Assembly (NCBI GenBank): GCA_023375785.1
Contig: SZWC01006944.1
Span: forward strand, 69,257 to 133,256
Source: Penium margaritaceum
Taxonomy: Eukaryota > Streptophyta > Zygnematophyceae > Desmidiales > Peniaceae
Reading direction: 5' to 3'
DNA length: 64,000 bases
Shown in pieces: positions 35,401 to 47,880 of this stretch. The stretch's first letter is position 1. Each line of letters begins with the position of its first letter. The notes beneath the pieces were generated by a model that was not told the DNA's origin, searched no databases, and was given only the letters and a program-made list of their open reading frames with translations. Position numbers and translations under genes: made by a program.

Positions 35401-36649
35401 TAAGTACGTGTAAGTGCGTGTAAGGGCATCTAAGTGCGTGTAAGTGCGTGTAAGTGGGTGTAAGTACTTGTAAGTGCATGTAAGTGCGTCTAAGCACGTG
35501 TAAGTGCATGTAAGTGCGTCTAACTGCATATAACGGTGTGTAACTGCGTATAAGTGTGTGTATGTGTATGTAAGTGTGTATAAAGTGTGTGTAAATGCAC
35601 GTAAGTGCGTGTAAGTTCGTGTAAGTGCATGTAAGTGCGTGTACGTGCGTGTAAGTGCGTGTAAGTACGTGTAAGTGCCTGTAAGTGTGTGTAAGTGCAT
35701 GTAAGTGTGTGAGAGTACGTGTAAGTACGTGTAAGTGTGTGTAAGTGCGTGTAAGTGTGTGTAAGTGCGTGTAAGTGCATGTAAGTGTATGTAAGTGCGA
35801 GTAAGTACATATAAGTGCTTGAAGTATGTGTGAGTGTTTGTAACTACGTGTAAGTGCATGTAAGTGTGTGTAAGTGCGTGTAAGTTTGTGTAAGTATGTG
35901 TAGGTGTGTGTATGTGCAATGAACTGCGTGTTAGCGCGTATAAGTGCGTGTAAATGCGTGTAAGTGCATGTAAGTGTGTGTAAGTGTGTACAAGTACGTA
36001 TAAGTGTGTATAAGTACCTGTAAGTACGTGTAAGTGCGTGTAAGTGCGTGTAAGTACGTGTAAGTGCGTGTAAGTGCGCGTAAGTATGTATAAGTGCGTG
36101 GCAGTGCGTGTAAGTGCGTGTAAGTGCGTGTAAGTACGTTTAAGTACGTGTAAGTATGTGAAAGTGCGTATAAATACGTGTAAGTACGTGTAAGTGTATG
36201 TAAGTACGTGTAAGTGCGTGTAAGTGTGTGTAAATGCGTGTAAGTGCGTGTAAGTGCATGTAAGTGCATGTAAGTGTATGTAAGTGCGTGTAAGTGCGTG
36301 TAAGTGCGTGTAAGTATGTATAAGTGTTTGTAAGTGCGTGTAAGTACGTGTAAGTGTGTGTAAGTACGTGTAAGCCTGTGTAAGTATGTGTAAGTGTGTG
36401 TAAGCGCAATTAAGTGTGTGTAGGTACGTATAGGTACGTTTAAATGTGTGTAAGTGCATGTAAGTGTGTGTACGTGTGTACAAGTACGTGTAAGTGCGTA
36501 TACGTATGTGAAGTACGTGTAAGTACGTGTAAGTACGTGTAAGTGTGTGTAAGTGCTTGTAAGTGGTTGTAAGTATGTGTTAGTATGTGTAAGTGCGTGT
36601 AAGTGCGTGTAAGTACGTGTAAGTGTGTGTAAGCATGTGTAAGTACGTG
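35401..36649. repeat. Degenerate 10-bp array
   Basis: Mixed 10-bp units, with off-length units near 35581 (TATAAAGTG), 35820 (CTTGAAGTATG) and 36508 (GTGAAGTACG). A diverged landmark, AATTAAGT, lies near 36408. No gene is visible. Confidence 0.75.
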
Positions 36650-39600
36650 AAATGGCGTATAACTGCGTGTAAGTACGTGTAAGTACATGTAAGTGCGTGT
36701 AAATATGTGAAAGTACGTGTAAGTGCGTGTAAGTACGTGTAAGTACGTGTAAGTGTGTGTAAGTGCATGTAAGTGCGTGTAAGTGCGTGTAAGTGCATGT
36801 ATGTGCGTGTGAGTGCATCTAAGTGCGTGTAAGTGTGTGTAAGTGGGTGTAACTGTGTGTAAGTGGGTGTAAGTGCATGTAAGTTCTTGTAAGTGCATGT
36901 AAGTGCGTGTAAGTGCAAGTAAGTGTGTGTAAGTATGCGTAAGTACATGCAAGTGCATGTAAGTACATATAAGTGCGTGTAAGTGTGTGTAAGTGCGTGT
37001 AAGTGCGTGTAAGTATATGTGAGTGCGTACAAGTGTGTGCAAGTGCGTGTAAGTGTGTGTAAGTGCGTGTAAGTGCGCTTAAGTGCATGGAATACTGTGT
37101 AAGTAGGTGTAAGTGCGTGTAAGTGCATGTAAGTGTCTGTAAGTACGTGTAAATATATGTAGGTACGTATAAGTGTGTGGAACTCCGTGTAAGTAGGTGT
37201 AAGTGCGTGTAAGTACGTGTAAATGTGTATAAGTGTTTGTAAGTGCGTGTAAGTACACGTAAGTGCGTGTACGTGCCTGTAAGTACGTGTTACTGCGTGT
37301 AAGTGCGTGTAATTACGTGTAAGTGCATGTGAATGCGTGTAAGTGCGTGTATGTGCGTATAAGTATGTGTAGGTGTGTGTAATCACGTGTAAGTGTGTAT
37401 AAGTACGTGTAAGTGCATGTAACTATATGTAACAGCGTAGAACTGCGTATAACTTTGTGTATGTGCGTGTAAGTACGTGTAGGTATGTGTAAGTACGTGT
37501 AAGTGCGTGTAAGTGCATGTAAGTGCGTATAAGTGCGTGTGAGTTTGTTTAAGTGCGTGTAAGTACGTGTATGTGTGCGGAAGTATGTGTAAGTGCGTGT
37601 AAGTGTGTATAAGTGCGTGTAAGTGTGTGTAAGTGCATGTAAGTGTATGTAGGTGCAAGTAAGTGGGTGTAAGTGCATATAAGTGCGTATTTGTGCGTAT
37701 AAAATTGTGTGAGTATGTGTAAGTACATGTAAGTGCGTGGAAGTATGTGTAAGTGTGTGTAACTATGTGTAAGTACGAGTAAGTACGAGTAAGTATGTGA
37801 ATGTGCGTGTAGGTACGTGTAAGTACGTGTAAGTGTGTGTAAGTGCGTATAAGTATGTGTAAGTGCGTGTAAGTACGTGTAAGTACGTGTAACTGTGAAT
37901 TGCGTGTACGGACGTGTAAGTGCGTGTAAGTGTGTATAAGTGCGTGTAAGTGTAAGTAAGTGCGTGTAATTGCGTGTAAGTGCGTGTAAGTGCATGTACG
38001 TGCTTGTAAGTACGTGTAAGTACGTGTAAGTATGTATAAGTGCGTATAAGTGCGTGTAAGTGCGTGTAAGTGCGTGTAAGTGCGTGTAAGTGCTTGTAAG
38101 TGCGTGTAAGTGTGTGTAAGTGCATATAAGTATGTGTAAGTACGCCTAACTGGGTGTAAGTGCGTGTAAGTGCGTGTAAATACGTGTAAGTACATGTAAG
38201 TGCGTGTAAGTGCTTGTAAGTGTGTAAAGTGCATGTCAGTGCGTGTAAGTGCGTGTAACTGCGTCTAAGTGTGTGTAAGTGCGTGTAAGTACGTGTAAGT
38301 GCCTGTAAGTGCGTGTTAATGCGTGTAAGTATGCGTAAGTGCATGTAAGTGCGTGTAAGTGTGTTATTGTATGTAAGTGTTTGTAAGTGCGTGTAAGTAG
38401 GTATACGTATGTGTAAGTACGTGTAAGTTTGTGTAAGTGCGTGTAAGTGCGTGTAAGTGTAAAAAACTGCATATAAGTGTATGTGAGTGTGTGTAAGTGC
38501 GTATAAGTGCATGTAAGTACGTGTCAGTGTGTACAAGTGCGTGTAAGTACGTGTAAGTGTGTGTAAGCGCGTGTAAATGTGTATAAGTGCATGTAAGTGT
38601 GTGTAAGTGTGTGTAAGTGCGTATGAGTGTGTGTAAGTGTGTGTAAGTGTGCGTAAGTGCATATAGTGTGTGTAAGTGCGTGTAAGCTCTTGTAAGTACT
38701 TGTAAGTGCGTGTAATTGCGTGTAAGTGCATGTTAGTGCATGTAAGTGCGTGTAAGTGTGTGTAAGTGCGTGTAAGTGCATGTAAGTGTATGTATGTACG
38801 TGTAAGAGCGTATAAGTAAGTGTAAGTGCGTGTCACTACTTGTAAGCTCCTGTAAGTGCGAGTAAGTGCATGTAAGTGTGTGTAAGTGCGTTTACGTGCC
38901 TGTAAGTGCGTGTAAGTGTGTGTAAGTGCGTGTAAGTACGTGTAAGTACATAAAAGTGTGTGTAACTGTGTGTAAGTATGTGTAAATGCGTGTAAGTGCG
39001 TGTCAGTGCGTGTAAGTGTGTGTAAGTGCGTGAAGTGTGTGTAAGTACGTGTAAGTTTGTGTAAGTGTGTGTAGGTATGTGTAAGCGCGTGTAACTGCAT
39101 GTAACTGCGTGTAAGTGCGTGTAAGTGCGTGTAAGTACGTAAATGTACATGTAAGTGCATGTAACTATGTGTAAGTACGTGTAAGTGTGTGTAAGTACGT
39201 GTAAGTGTGTAGAAGTTCATGAAAGTGCGTGTAAGTATGTGTAAGTGCGTATAAGTATGTGTAAGTACGTGTAAGTGCATGTAAGTAGGTTTAAGTGCGT
39301 GTAAGCACGTGTAACTACGTGTATCTGTGTATAAGTGGATGTAAGTGCGTGTAAGTGCGTATAAGTACGTGTAAGTACGTGTAATTGGGTGTAAGTGCTT
39401 ATAAGTACGTGTGAGTGCGTGTAAGTGCATGTAAGTATGTGTAACTGCGTATAACTGTGTATAACTGCGTGTAAGTGTGTGTAAGTGCGTATAAGTGCGT
39501 GTAAGTGTATGTAAGTGCGTATAAGTGTGTGTAAGTGTGTGTAAGTACGTGTAAGTACGTGTAAGTACGCGTAAGTGCATGTTTGTGTTTGTAAGTATGT

Positions 39601-39850
39601 ATAAGTACGTGTAAGTACGTGTAAGTACGTGTAAGTTTGTATAAGTATGCGTAAGTGCGTGTAAGAGCAATTAACTGCGTGTAAGTGTGTGTAAGTGCGT
39701 GTAAGTGTATATAAGAGCGTATAAGTATGTATAAGTGTGTGCAAGTACGTGTAAGTACGTGTAAGTATGTGTAAGTGCATGTAAATGCATGTAAGTGCGT
39801 ATAAGTGCATGTAAGTGTATGTAAATACATAAGTACCTGTAAGTGCGTGT
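36650..39850. repeat. 3-kb tandem segment, copy 1 (partner 39890-42720)
   Basis: Ordered rare units match the next 3 kb. CATGGAATACTG lies at 37086 and 40326 (offset 3,240). TTGTGCGTAT lies at 37691 and 40891, CTGTGAATTG at 37893 and its CTGCGAATTG form at 41093, and the CCTAACTGGG unit at 38144 and 41344 (all offset 3,200). GCGTGAAGTG lies at 39028 and 41952 (2,924), and GCAATTAACT at 39667 and 42531 (2,864). The shrinking offset shows successive deletions in copy 2 or insertions here. Confidence 0.9.
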
Positions 39851-39889
39851 AAGTGCATGTAAATGTGTGTAAGTATGTGTAAGTGCATT

Positions 39890-42720
39890 AAATTGCGTAT
39901 AACTGAGTGTAAGTACGTGTAAGTACATGTAAGTGCGTGTAAATAGGTGTAAGTACGTGTAAGTGTCTGTAAGTACGTATAAGTACGTGTAAGTGCGTGT
40001 AAGTGCATGTAAGTGCGTGTAAGTGCGTGTAAGTGCGTGTAAGTGCGTGTGAGTGCATCTAAGTGCGTGTAAGTATGTGTAAGTATATGTAACTGTGTGT
40101 AAGTGGGTGTAAGTGCAGGTAAGTTCTTGTAAGTGCATGTAAGTGCGTGTAAGTGCGTGTAAGTGCGTGTAAGTACGCGTAAGTATGTGTAAGTGCATGT
40201 AAGTACATGTAAGTGCGTGTAAGTGTGTGTAAGTGCGTGTAAGTGCAAGTAAGTATATGTGAGTGCGTAAAAGTGCGTGCAAGTGCGTGTAAGTGTGTGT
40301 AAGTGCGTGTAAGTGCGCTTCAGTGCATGGAATACTGTGTAGGTAGGTGTAAGTACGTGTAAGTGCGTGTAAGTGTCTGTAAGTACGTGTAAGTATATAT
40401 AGGTACGTATAAGTGTGTGGAACTTCGTATAAGTAGGTGTAAGTGCATGTAAGTACGTGTAAATGTATGTAAGTGTGTGTAAGTTCGTGTAAGTACACGT
40501 AAGTGCGTGTATGTACGTGTAAGTACGTGTTACTTTGTGTAAGTGCGTGTTATTGCGTGTAAGTGCATGTGAATGCGTGTAAGTGCGTGTATGTGCGTAT
40601 AAGTATGTGTACGTTTGTGTAATTGCGCGTAAGAGTGTATAAGTGCGTGTAAGTGCATGTACGTATGTGTAACAGCGTGTAACTGCGTATAACTTTGTGT
40701 AAATGCGTGTAAGTGCGTGTAGGTATGTGTAAGTACGTGTAAGTGCGTGTAAGTACATGTAAGTACGTGTAAGTGTGTGTAAGTGTGTGTAAGTGCGTGT
40801 GAGTGTGTATAAGTGCGTGTAAGTACGTGTAAGTGCATGTAAGTGTATGTAGGTGCAAGTAAGTGGGTGTAAGTGCGTATAAGTGCGTATTTGTGCGTAT
40901 AAAAGCGTGTAAGTATGTGTAAGTACGTGTAAGTGCGTGCAAGTATGTGTAAGTGTGTGTAACTATGTGTAAGTGCGTGTAAGTATGAGTAAGTGTGTGT
41001 ATGTGCGTGTTGGTACGTGTGAGTACGTGTAAGTGTGTGTAAGTGCGTATAAGTACGTGTAAGTGCCTGTACGTGCGTGTAAGTACGTGTAACTGCGAAT
41101 TGTGTGTACAAATGTGTAAGTGAGTGTAAGTGTGTATAAGTGCGTATAAGTGCAAGTAAGTGCGTGTAATTGCGTGTAAGTGCGTGTAAGTGCATGTAAG
41201 TGCTTGTAAGTACGTGTAAGTGCGTGTAAGTATGTGTAAGTGCGTATAAGTGCGTGCAAGTGCGTGTAAGTGTGTGTGAGTACGTGTAAGTACGTATAAG
41301 TGTGTGTAAGTGTGTGTAAGTGCATATAAGTATGTATAAGTAAGCCTAACTGGGTGTAAGTGCGTGTAAGTGTGTGTAAGTGCGTGTAAGTACGTGTAAG
41401 TGCGTGTAAGTGCGTGTAAGTGCTTGTAAGTGTGTAAAAGTGCATGTAAGTCTGTGTAAGTGTGTGTAACTGCGTGCAAGAGCGTATAACTGCGTGTAAG
41501 TATGTGTAAGTGCGTGTAAGTACGTGTAAGTACCTGTAAGTGCGTGTAAATGCGTGTAAGTACGCGTAAGTACATGTAAGTGCGTGTAAGTGTGTGCAAG
41601 TGCGTGTAAGTTCTTGTATGTGCTTGTAAGTGCGTGTAATTGCGTGTAAGTACATGTAAGTGCATGTAAGTGCGTGTAAGTGTGTGTAAGTGCGTGTAAG
41701 TGCATATAAGTGTATGTATGTATGTGTAAGTACGTATAAGTAAGTGTAAGTGCGTGTCACTGCTTCTAAGTGCGTGTAAGTGCAAGTAAGTACATGTAAG
41801 TGTGTGTAAGTGCATTTACGTACCTATAAGTGCGTGTAAGTGTGTGTAAGTACGTGTAAGTAGGTGTAAGTATGTGTAAGTGTGTGTAACTGTGTGTAAG
41901 TATATGTAAATGCGTGTAAGTGCGTGTGAGTGCGTGTAAGTGCGTGTAAGTGCGTGAAGTGCGTGTAAGTGCGTGTAAGTTTGTGTAAGTGCATGTAGGT
42001 ATGTGTAAGCGCATGTAACTACATGTAACTGTGTGTAAGTGCGTGTAAGTGCGTGTAAGTACGTGAAAGTGCATGTAAGTGCATGTAACTGCGTGTAAGT
42101 GTGTGTAAGTGTGTGTAAGTGTGTGTAAGTGTGTGGAAGTTCATGAAAGTGCGTGTAAATACGTGTAAGTGCGTATAAGTGTTTGTAAGTACGTGTAAGT
42201 GCATGTAAGTAGTTGTAAGTGCGTGTAAGTGCGTGTAACTACGTGTAACTGTGTATAAGTGGATGTAAGTGCGTGTAAGTGCGTGTAAGTATGTGTAACT
42301 GCGTGTAACTGTGTGTAACTGCGAGTAAGCGTGTGTAAGTACGTGTAAGTGCATGTAAGTGTGTGTAAGTGCGTGTAAGTGCGTGTAGGTGTGTGTAAGT
42401 ACGTGTAAGTACGTATAAGTACGTGTAAGTGCATGTCAGTATTTGTAAGTACGTATAAGTACATGTAAGTACGTGTAAGTACGTGTAAGTACGTGTAAGT
42501 TCGTATAAGTATGCGTAAGTGCGTGTAAGAGCAATTAACTGCGTGTAATGCGTGTAAGTGCGTGTAAGTGTGTATAAGAGCGTATAAGTATGGGTAAGTG
42601 TGTGCAAGTACGTGTAAGTACGTGTAAGTGTGTGTGAGTGCATGTAAATGCATGTAAGTGCGTATAAGTGCTATAAGTGCGTGTAAGTGCGTGTAAGTAC
42701 GTGTAAGTGCGTATAAGTGC
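39890..42720. repeat. 3-kb tandem segment, copy 2
   Basis: This is the immediate head-to-tail partner of 36650-39850, about 0.4 kb shorter overall. Copies differ by many substitutions as well as indels, so this is an old tandem duplication. Both contain the CGAATTG or TGAATTG mark, which interrupts the 10-bp rhythm. Confidence 0.9.
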
Positions 42721-45700
42721 ATGTAAGTGTGTGTAAGTATGTGTATGTGCATGTAAGTGCATGTGAGTACAATTAACTGCGTGTAAGTGCGTGTAAGTAT
42801 GTGTAAGTGTGTGTAAGTACGTATCAGTGTTTGTAAGTGCGTGTAAGTACACCTAAGTACGTGTAGGTGCGTGTAAGGTTGTGTAAGTGCGTATAAGTGC
42901 GTATAAGTACAATTAACTCTATGTAAGTGTGTGTAAGTATGTGTAAGTGCGTATAAGTGCGTGTAAGTGCGTGTAAGTGTGTGTAAGTACGTATAAGTGC
43001 GTGTAAGTGTGTGTAAGTACGTATACGTGTGTATAAGTGCATGTAAGTACGTGTAACTGCGTGTAAGTCTGTGTAAGTACGTATAAGTGTGTATAAGTAC
43101 ATGGAAGTGCGTGTAAGTACGTGTAAGTGCGTATAAGTATGTGTAAGTGTGTGTAACTGCGTATAAGTTGGTGTAAGTGCATGTACGTTATTGTAAGTGT
43201 GTGTAAAGGCGTGTGAGTGCCTGTAAGTGCGTGTAAGTGTGCGTAAGTACGTGTAAGTGCATATAAGGGTGTGTATGTGCGTAGAAGTGCATGTAAGTAC
43301 GTCTAAGTGCATGTAAGTGCATGTAAGTGCGTGTAAGTATGTGTAAGTGCGTACAAGTGCGTGCAAGTGTGTGTAAGTGCATGGAAGTACGTGTAAGTGT
43401 GTGTAAATGCGTGTAACTGCGTGGAACACTGTGTAAGTATCTGTAAGTACGTGTAAGTACGTGTAACTAGGTGTGAGTGCGTGTAAGTGCGTGTAATTAC
43501 ACATAAGTACGTGTATGTGCGTGTAAGTATGTGAAAGATCATGTAATTGTCTATAAATGCATGTAACTGTGTGTAAGTGCGTGTAAGTGCGTAAAGGTGT
43601 GTATATCTGCGTGTAGGTGCGTGTAAGTGTATGGAAGTGCATGTTTGTACGTGTAAGTATGTGTAAGTGTGTGTAAGTACGTGTAATTGCCTGTAAGTGT
43701 ATGTAAGTACATATAAGTGCGTGTAAGTGCATGTAAGTGCGTGTAATTATGTGTAAGTGCGTATAAGTGTGTGCAAGTGTGTGTAAGTGTGTACAAGTGC
43801 GTGTAAGTGCGTGTTCCTGCATGTAAGTGCGTGTAAGTGCGTGTAAGTGCGTGTTCCTGCATGCAAGTACGTGTAAGTGCGTGTAAGTGCGTGTAAGTAT
43901 GTGTAAGTGCATGTAAGTGTGTGTAAGTGTGTGTAAGTGCATGTAAGTATGTATAAGTGTGCGTAAGTGTGTCTAAGTGCGTGTACGTGCGTGTAATTTC
44001 TTGTAAGTGCTTTTAAGTACGTATAATTGCATGTAAGGGCGTATAAGTACGTGTAAGTACATGTATGTGCGTGTAACTGCGTTCAAGTGCTTGTAAGTGT
44101 GCGTAAGTGAGTGTAAGTGTGTGCAAGTGTGTGTAAGTGCATGTAAGTGTGTATAAGTGCGTGTAAGTACGTGTAAGTGCTTGTAAGTACATGTAAGTAT
44201 ATGTAAGTGTGTCTAAGTGTGTTTCAGTGAGTGTAAGCGTGTGTAAGTACGTATAAGTGCGTGTAAGTACGAGTAAGTGCATGTAAGTGCGTGTAAGCGT
44301 GTGACATGCATATAAGTGCGTTTACATGAGTGTAAGTGCATGTAAGTCCGTGTATGTACGTGGAAGTGTGTGTAACTGCATGTGAGTGCATGTAAGTGCG
44401 TGTAAGTACATGTAAGTGCGTGTAAGTGCGTGTAAGTGTGTGTATGTGCGTGTAAGTGCGCATAAGTACATGTATGTGCGTGTAAGCGCGTGTAAGTACG
44501 TGTAGGTGCGTATACGTATATGTAAGTGTATGTAACTGCGTGTAAGTACCTGTAAGTGTATGTGAGTATGTGTAAGTGTGTGTAAGTATTTGTAAGTACA
44601 TGTAAGAACGTGTAAGTGCGTGTAAGTGCGTGTACGTTTGTCTAAGTGCTTGTAAGTACGTGTAAGTGCGTTTAAGTGCGTGTAACTGCGGAGAACTGCG
44701 TGTAAGTGCGTGTAAGTGCGTATAAGTGCATGTAAGTACATGTAAGTACGTTTAAGTGCTTGTAAGTGCATGTAAGTGCAAGTTAGTGCAGGTAAGTGCG
44801 TGTAAGTGCGTATACGTGCGTATAAGTGGATGTAAGTGCGTGTAAGTGCATGTAAGTGCGTGTAAGTACGTGTAAGTATGTGTAACTGGGTGTAAGTACG
44901 TATAAGTGTGTGTAAGTGCGTGAAAGTGCGTATGAGTCTGTGTAAGTACGTATAAGCGCATCTAAGTGTGTTTAAGTACGTATAAGTGCGTGTAAGTGTG
45001 TGTAAGTGCGTGTATGTATGTGTAACGACATATAACTACGTGTAAGTGCGTGTAAGTACGTATAAGTGTGTATAAGTGCGTGTAAGTGCATGTAAGTACG
45101 TATATATGTGTGTGTGTGTGCATGTAAGTACGTATAAGTACGTATAATTGTGTGTAAGTGCGTATGAGTGCGAGTAAGTGCGTGTAAGTACGTATAAGTG
45201 TATGTAAGTGTGTGATATTGCGTGAAACTGTGTGTATGTGGGTGTAAGTACGTGTAAGTGCGTTTAAGTGCATGTCAGTACGTGTAAATAGGTGTAAGTA
45301 CTTGTAAGTGCGTGTAAGTGCGTGCAAGTGCACGTAACTACATGTAACTGCATGTAACTACGTGTAACTACATGTAAGCGTGTGTAATTGCGTGTAAGTG
45401 CATGTAAGTATGTATAAGTGTGTGTAAGTGCGTGTAAGTGGGTGTAAGTGTGTGTAAGTATGTGTAAGTACATATAAGTGCAATCAATTGTGTGTAAGTG
45501 TGTTTACGTGCATGTAAGTGCGCGTAAGAGCGTGCAAGTGCGTGTTAGTGTGTGCAAGTGTGTGTAAGTGTGTGTAAGTGTATGTAAGTGTGTGTAAGTG
45601 CATGTAAGTACATGTAAGTGCGTATAAGTGAGTGTAAATACGTGTAAGTACGTGTAAGTGCATGTAAGTACATGTAAGTACGTATAAGTACGTGTAAGTG

Positions 45701-47880
45701 TGTATGAGTGCGTGTAAGTATGTGTAAGTATATGTAAGTGCGTGTAAGTGCATGTAAGTACATGCAATTGTTTGTAAGTGCATGCAAGTACGTGTAAGTG
45801 CATGTAAGTATGCATACGTTTGTGTAAGTGTGTGTAAGTGTGTGTAAGTGTAGTTAACTGCGTGTAAGTACGTGTAAGTGTGTGTAAGTGCGTGTAAGTA
45901 CGTATAAGTGTGTGTAAGTGTGTGCAAGTACGTATTAGTACGTGTAAGTGCGTATAAGTACATGCAAGTGCGTGTAAGTACGTGTAAGTGTGTGTAAGTA
46001 CGTGTAAGTGCGTGTAAGTGCGTGTAAGTTCGTGTAAGTGCGTGTAAGTATGTGTAAGTGTGTGTAAGTTTGTGTCAGTGTGTGTAAGTGTGTGTAAGTG
46101 CGTGTAAGTACGTGTAAGTGTGTGTAAGTACGTGTAAGTACATGTAAGTGTATGTAAGAGTGTATAAGTGCGTATAAGTATGTGTAAATGCGTGTAAGTA
46201 TGTGTAAGTGCGTGTAACCGCGTGTAAGTGGGTGTAAGTTCATGTAAGTTCTTCTAAGTGTGTGTAAGTACGTGTAAGTGCATGTAAGTGCTTGTAAGTG
46301 TGCGTAAGTGGTTGTAAGTGCATATAAGTACGTGTAAGTACGTGTAAGTGCGTGTAAGTACGTGTAAATGTTTGTAAGTGTGTGTAAATATGTGTAAGTG
46401 CGTGTAAGTGAGTGTAAGTCCATGTAAGTACGTGTAAGTACGTGTTAGTGCAATTAACTGTGTGTAAGTGCTTTTAAATGTGTACAAGTGCGTATAAGTG
46501 TGTGTAAGTGTGTGTAAGTGTGTGTAAGTACGTGGAAGTGCGTGTAAGTGCGTGAAAGTGCGTGTGAGTGCGTATAAATGCGTAAGTGTGTGTAAGTGCA
46601 TGTAAGTATGTGTAAGTGGATATAACTGCGTATAAGTACATATAAGTGCATGTAAGTGCATGTAAGTGTGTGTATGTACGTGTAAGTGTGTGTAAGTATG
46701 TGTAAGTGCGTGTAAGTATGTGTAAGTGTGTGCAAGTATGTGTAAGTGCGTGTAAGTGTGTGTAAGTGCATGTGTGTGTAAGTATGTGTAAGTGCATGTA
46801 ACTACGTGTAAGTGTGTCTAAGGGCATGTAAGTTCTTGTAAGTATGTGTAAGTGCGTGCAAGTGCGTGTGACTGTGTGTAAGTGCATGTAAGTACATGTA
46901 AGTACGTGTAAGTGTGTGTATGTACGTGTAAGTGCGTGTAAGTACGTGGAACACAGTGTAAGTAGGTGTAACTGCGTGTAAGTGCGTGTAAGTGCGTGTA
47001 AGTGCGTGTAGTGTGAGTAAGTGCGTGTAAGTACGTGGAACATTGTATAAGTAGGTGTAAGTACGTGTAAGTGCGTGTAAGTGCGTGTAAGTGTGTGTAA
47101 GTGCGTGTAATTACATGTAAATACATGTATGTGCGTGTAAATGCGTGTAACCGCATGTAAGTGCGTATAATTGCGTGTACGTGCATGTCAATGAGTGTAA
47201 GTACGTGTAAGTGTGTATACGAGTGTGTAAGTGCATGTATTTGTGTGTAAGTGCGTATAAGTGCATGTAAGTACGTGTAAGTACGTGTAACTATGTGTAA
47301 CAGCATATAACTGTGTGTAAGTACGTGTATGTATGTACAAGTATGTGTAAGTGCGTATAAGTGTGTAAGTGCATGTAAGTGCGTGTAATTTTGTGTAAGT
47401 GCGTATAAGTACGTGGAAGTACGTGTAAGTATATGTAAGTGCGTGTAAGTGTGTGTAAGTGCCTGTAAGTGTGTATACGTGCCTGTACATGCGTGGAAGT
47501 GCATGTAAGTGTGTGTAAGTGCCTGTAAGTGCGTATAAGTGCGTGTAACTATGTGTAAGTGCGTGTAAGTGTGTGTAAGTGTATGTAAGTGTGTGTACGT
47601 GTGTGTAAGTGCATGTAAGTACTTGTAAATGTGTGTAAGTGCGTATAAGTGTGTGTAAGTATGAGTAATTATGTGTAAGAGTGTGTAACTATGTGCAAGT
47701 GTGCATAAGTGCGTGTAAGTGCCTCTAAGTGACTGTTAGTGCATGTAAGTGCATGTAAGTACATGTAAGTTCGTGTAAGTACGTGTAGTTGCGTGTAAGT
47801 GTTTAGAAGTGCGTGTAAGTACGTGTAAGTGCGTGTAAGTACGTGCAAGTTTGTGTAAGAACGTGTAAGTGCGTGTAATT
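42721..47880. repeat. Degenerate 10-bp array with minor duplications
   Basis: Mixed 10-bp units. AATTAACT landmarks lie at 42771, 42911 and 46452. A GTGTTCCTGCATG unit is repeated 40 bp apart at 43811 and 43851. A GTGGAACA mark lies near 46946 and 47036, a duplication of roughly 90 bp. A TATATATGTGTG microsatellite-like run lies at 45100-45122. No gene, RNA or transposon is visible. Confidence 0.75.

Noticed and set aside
45100-45122. TATATATGTGTG run as a TATA box or separate microsatellite locus
   Set aside because: It is only about 20 bp long and grades into the 10-bp units on both sides. No promoter context is present.
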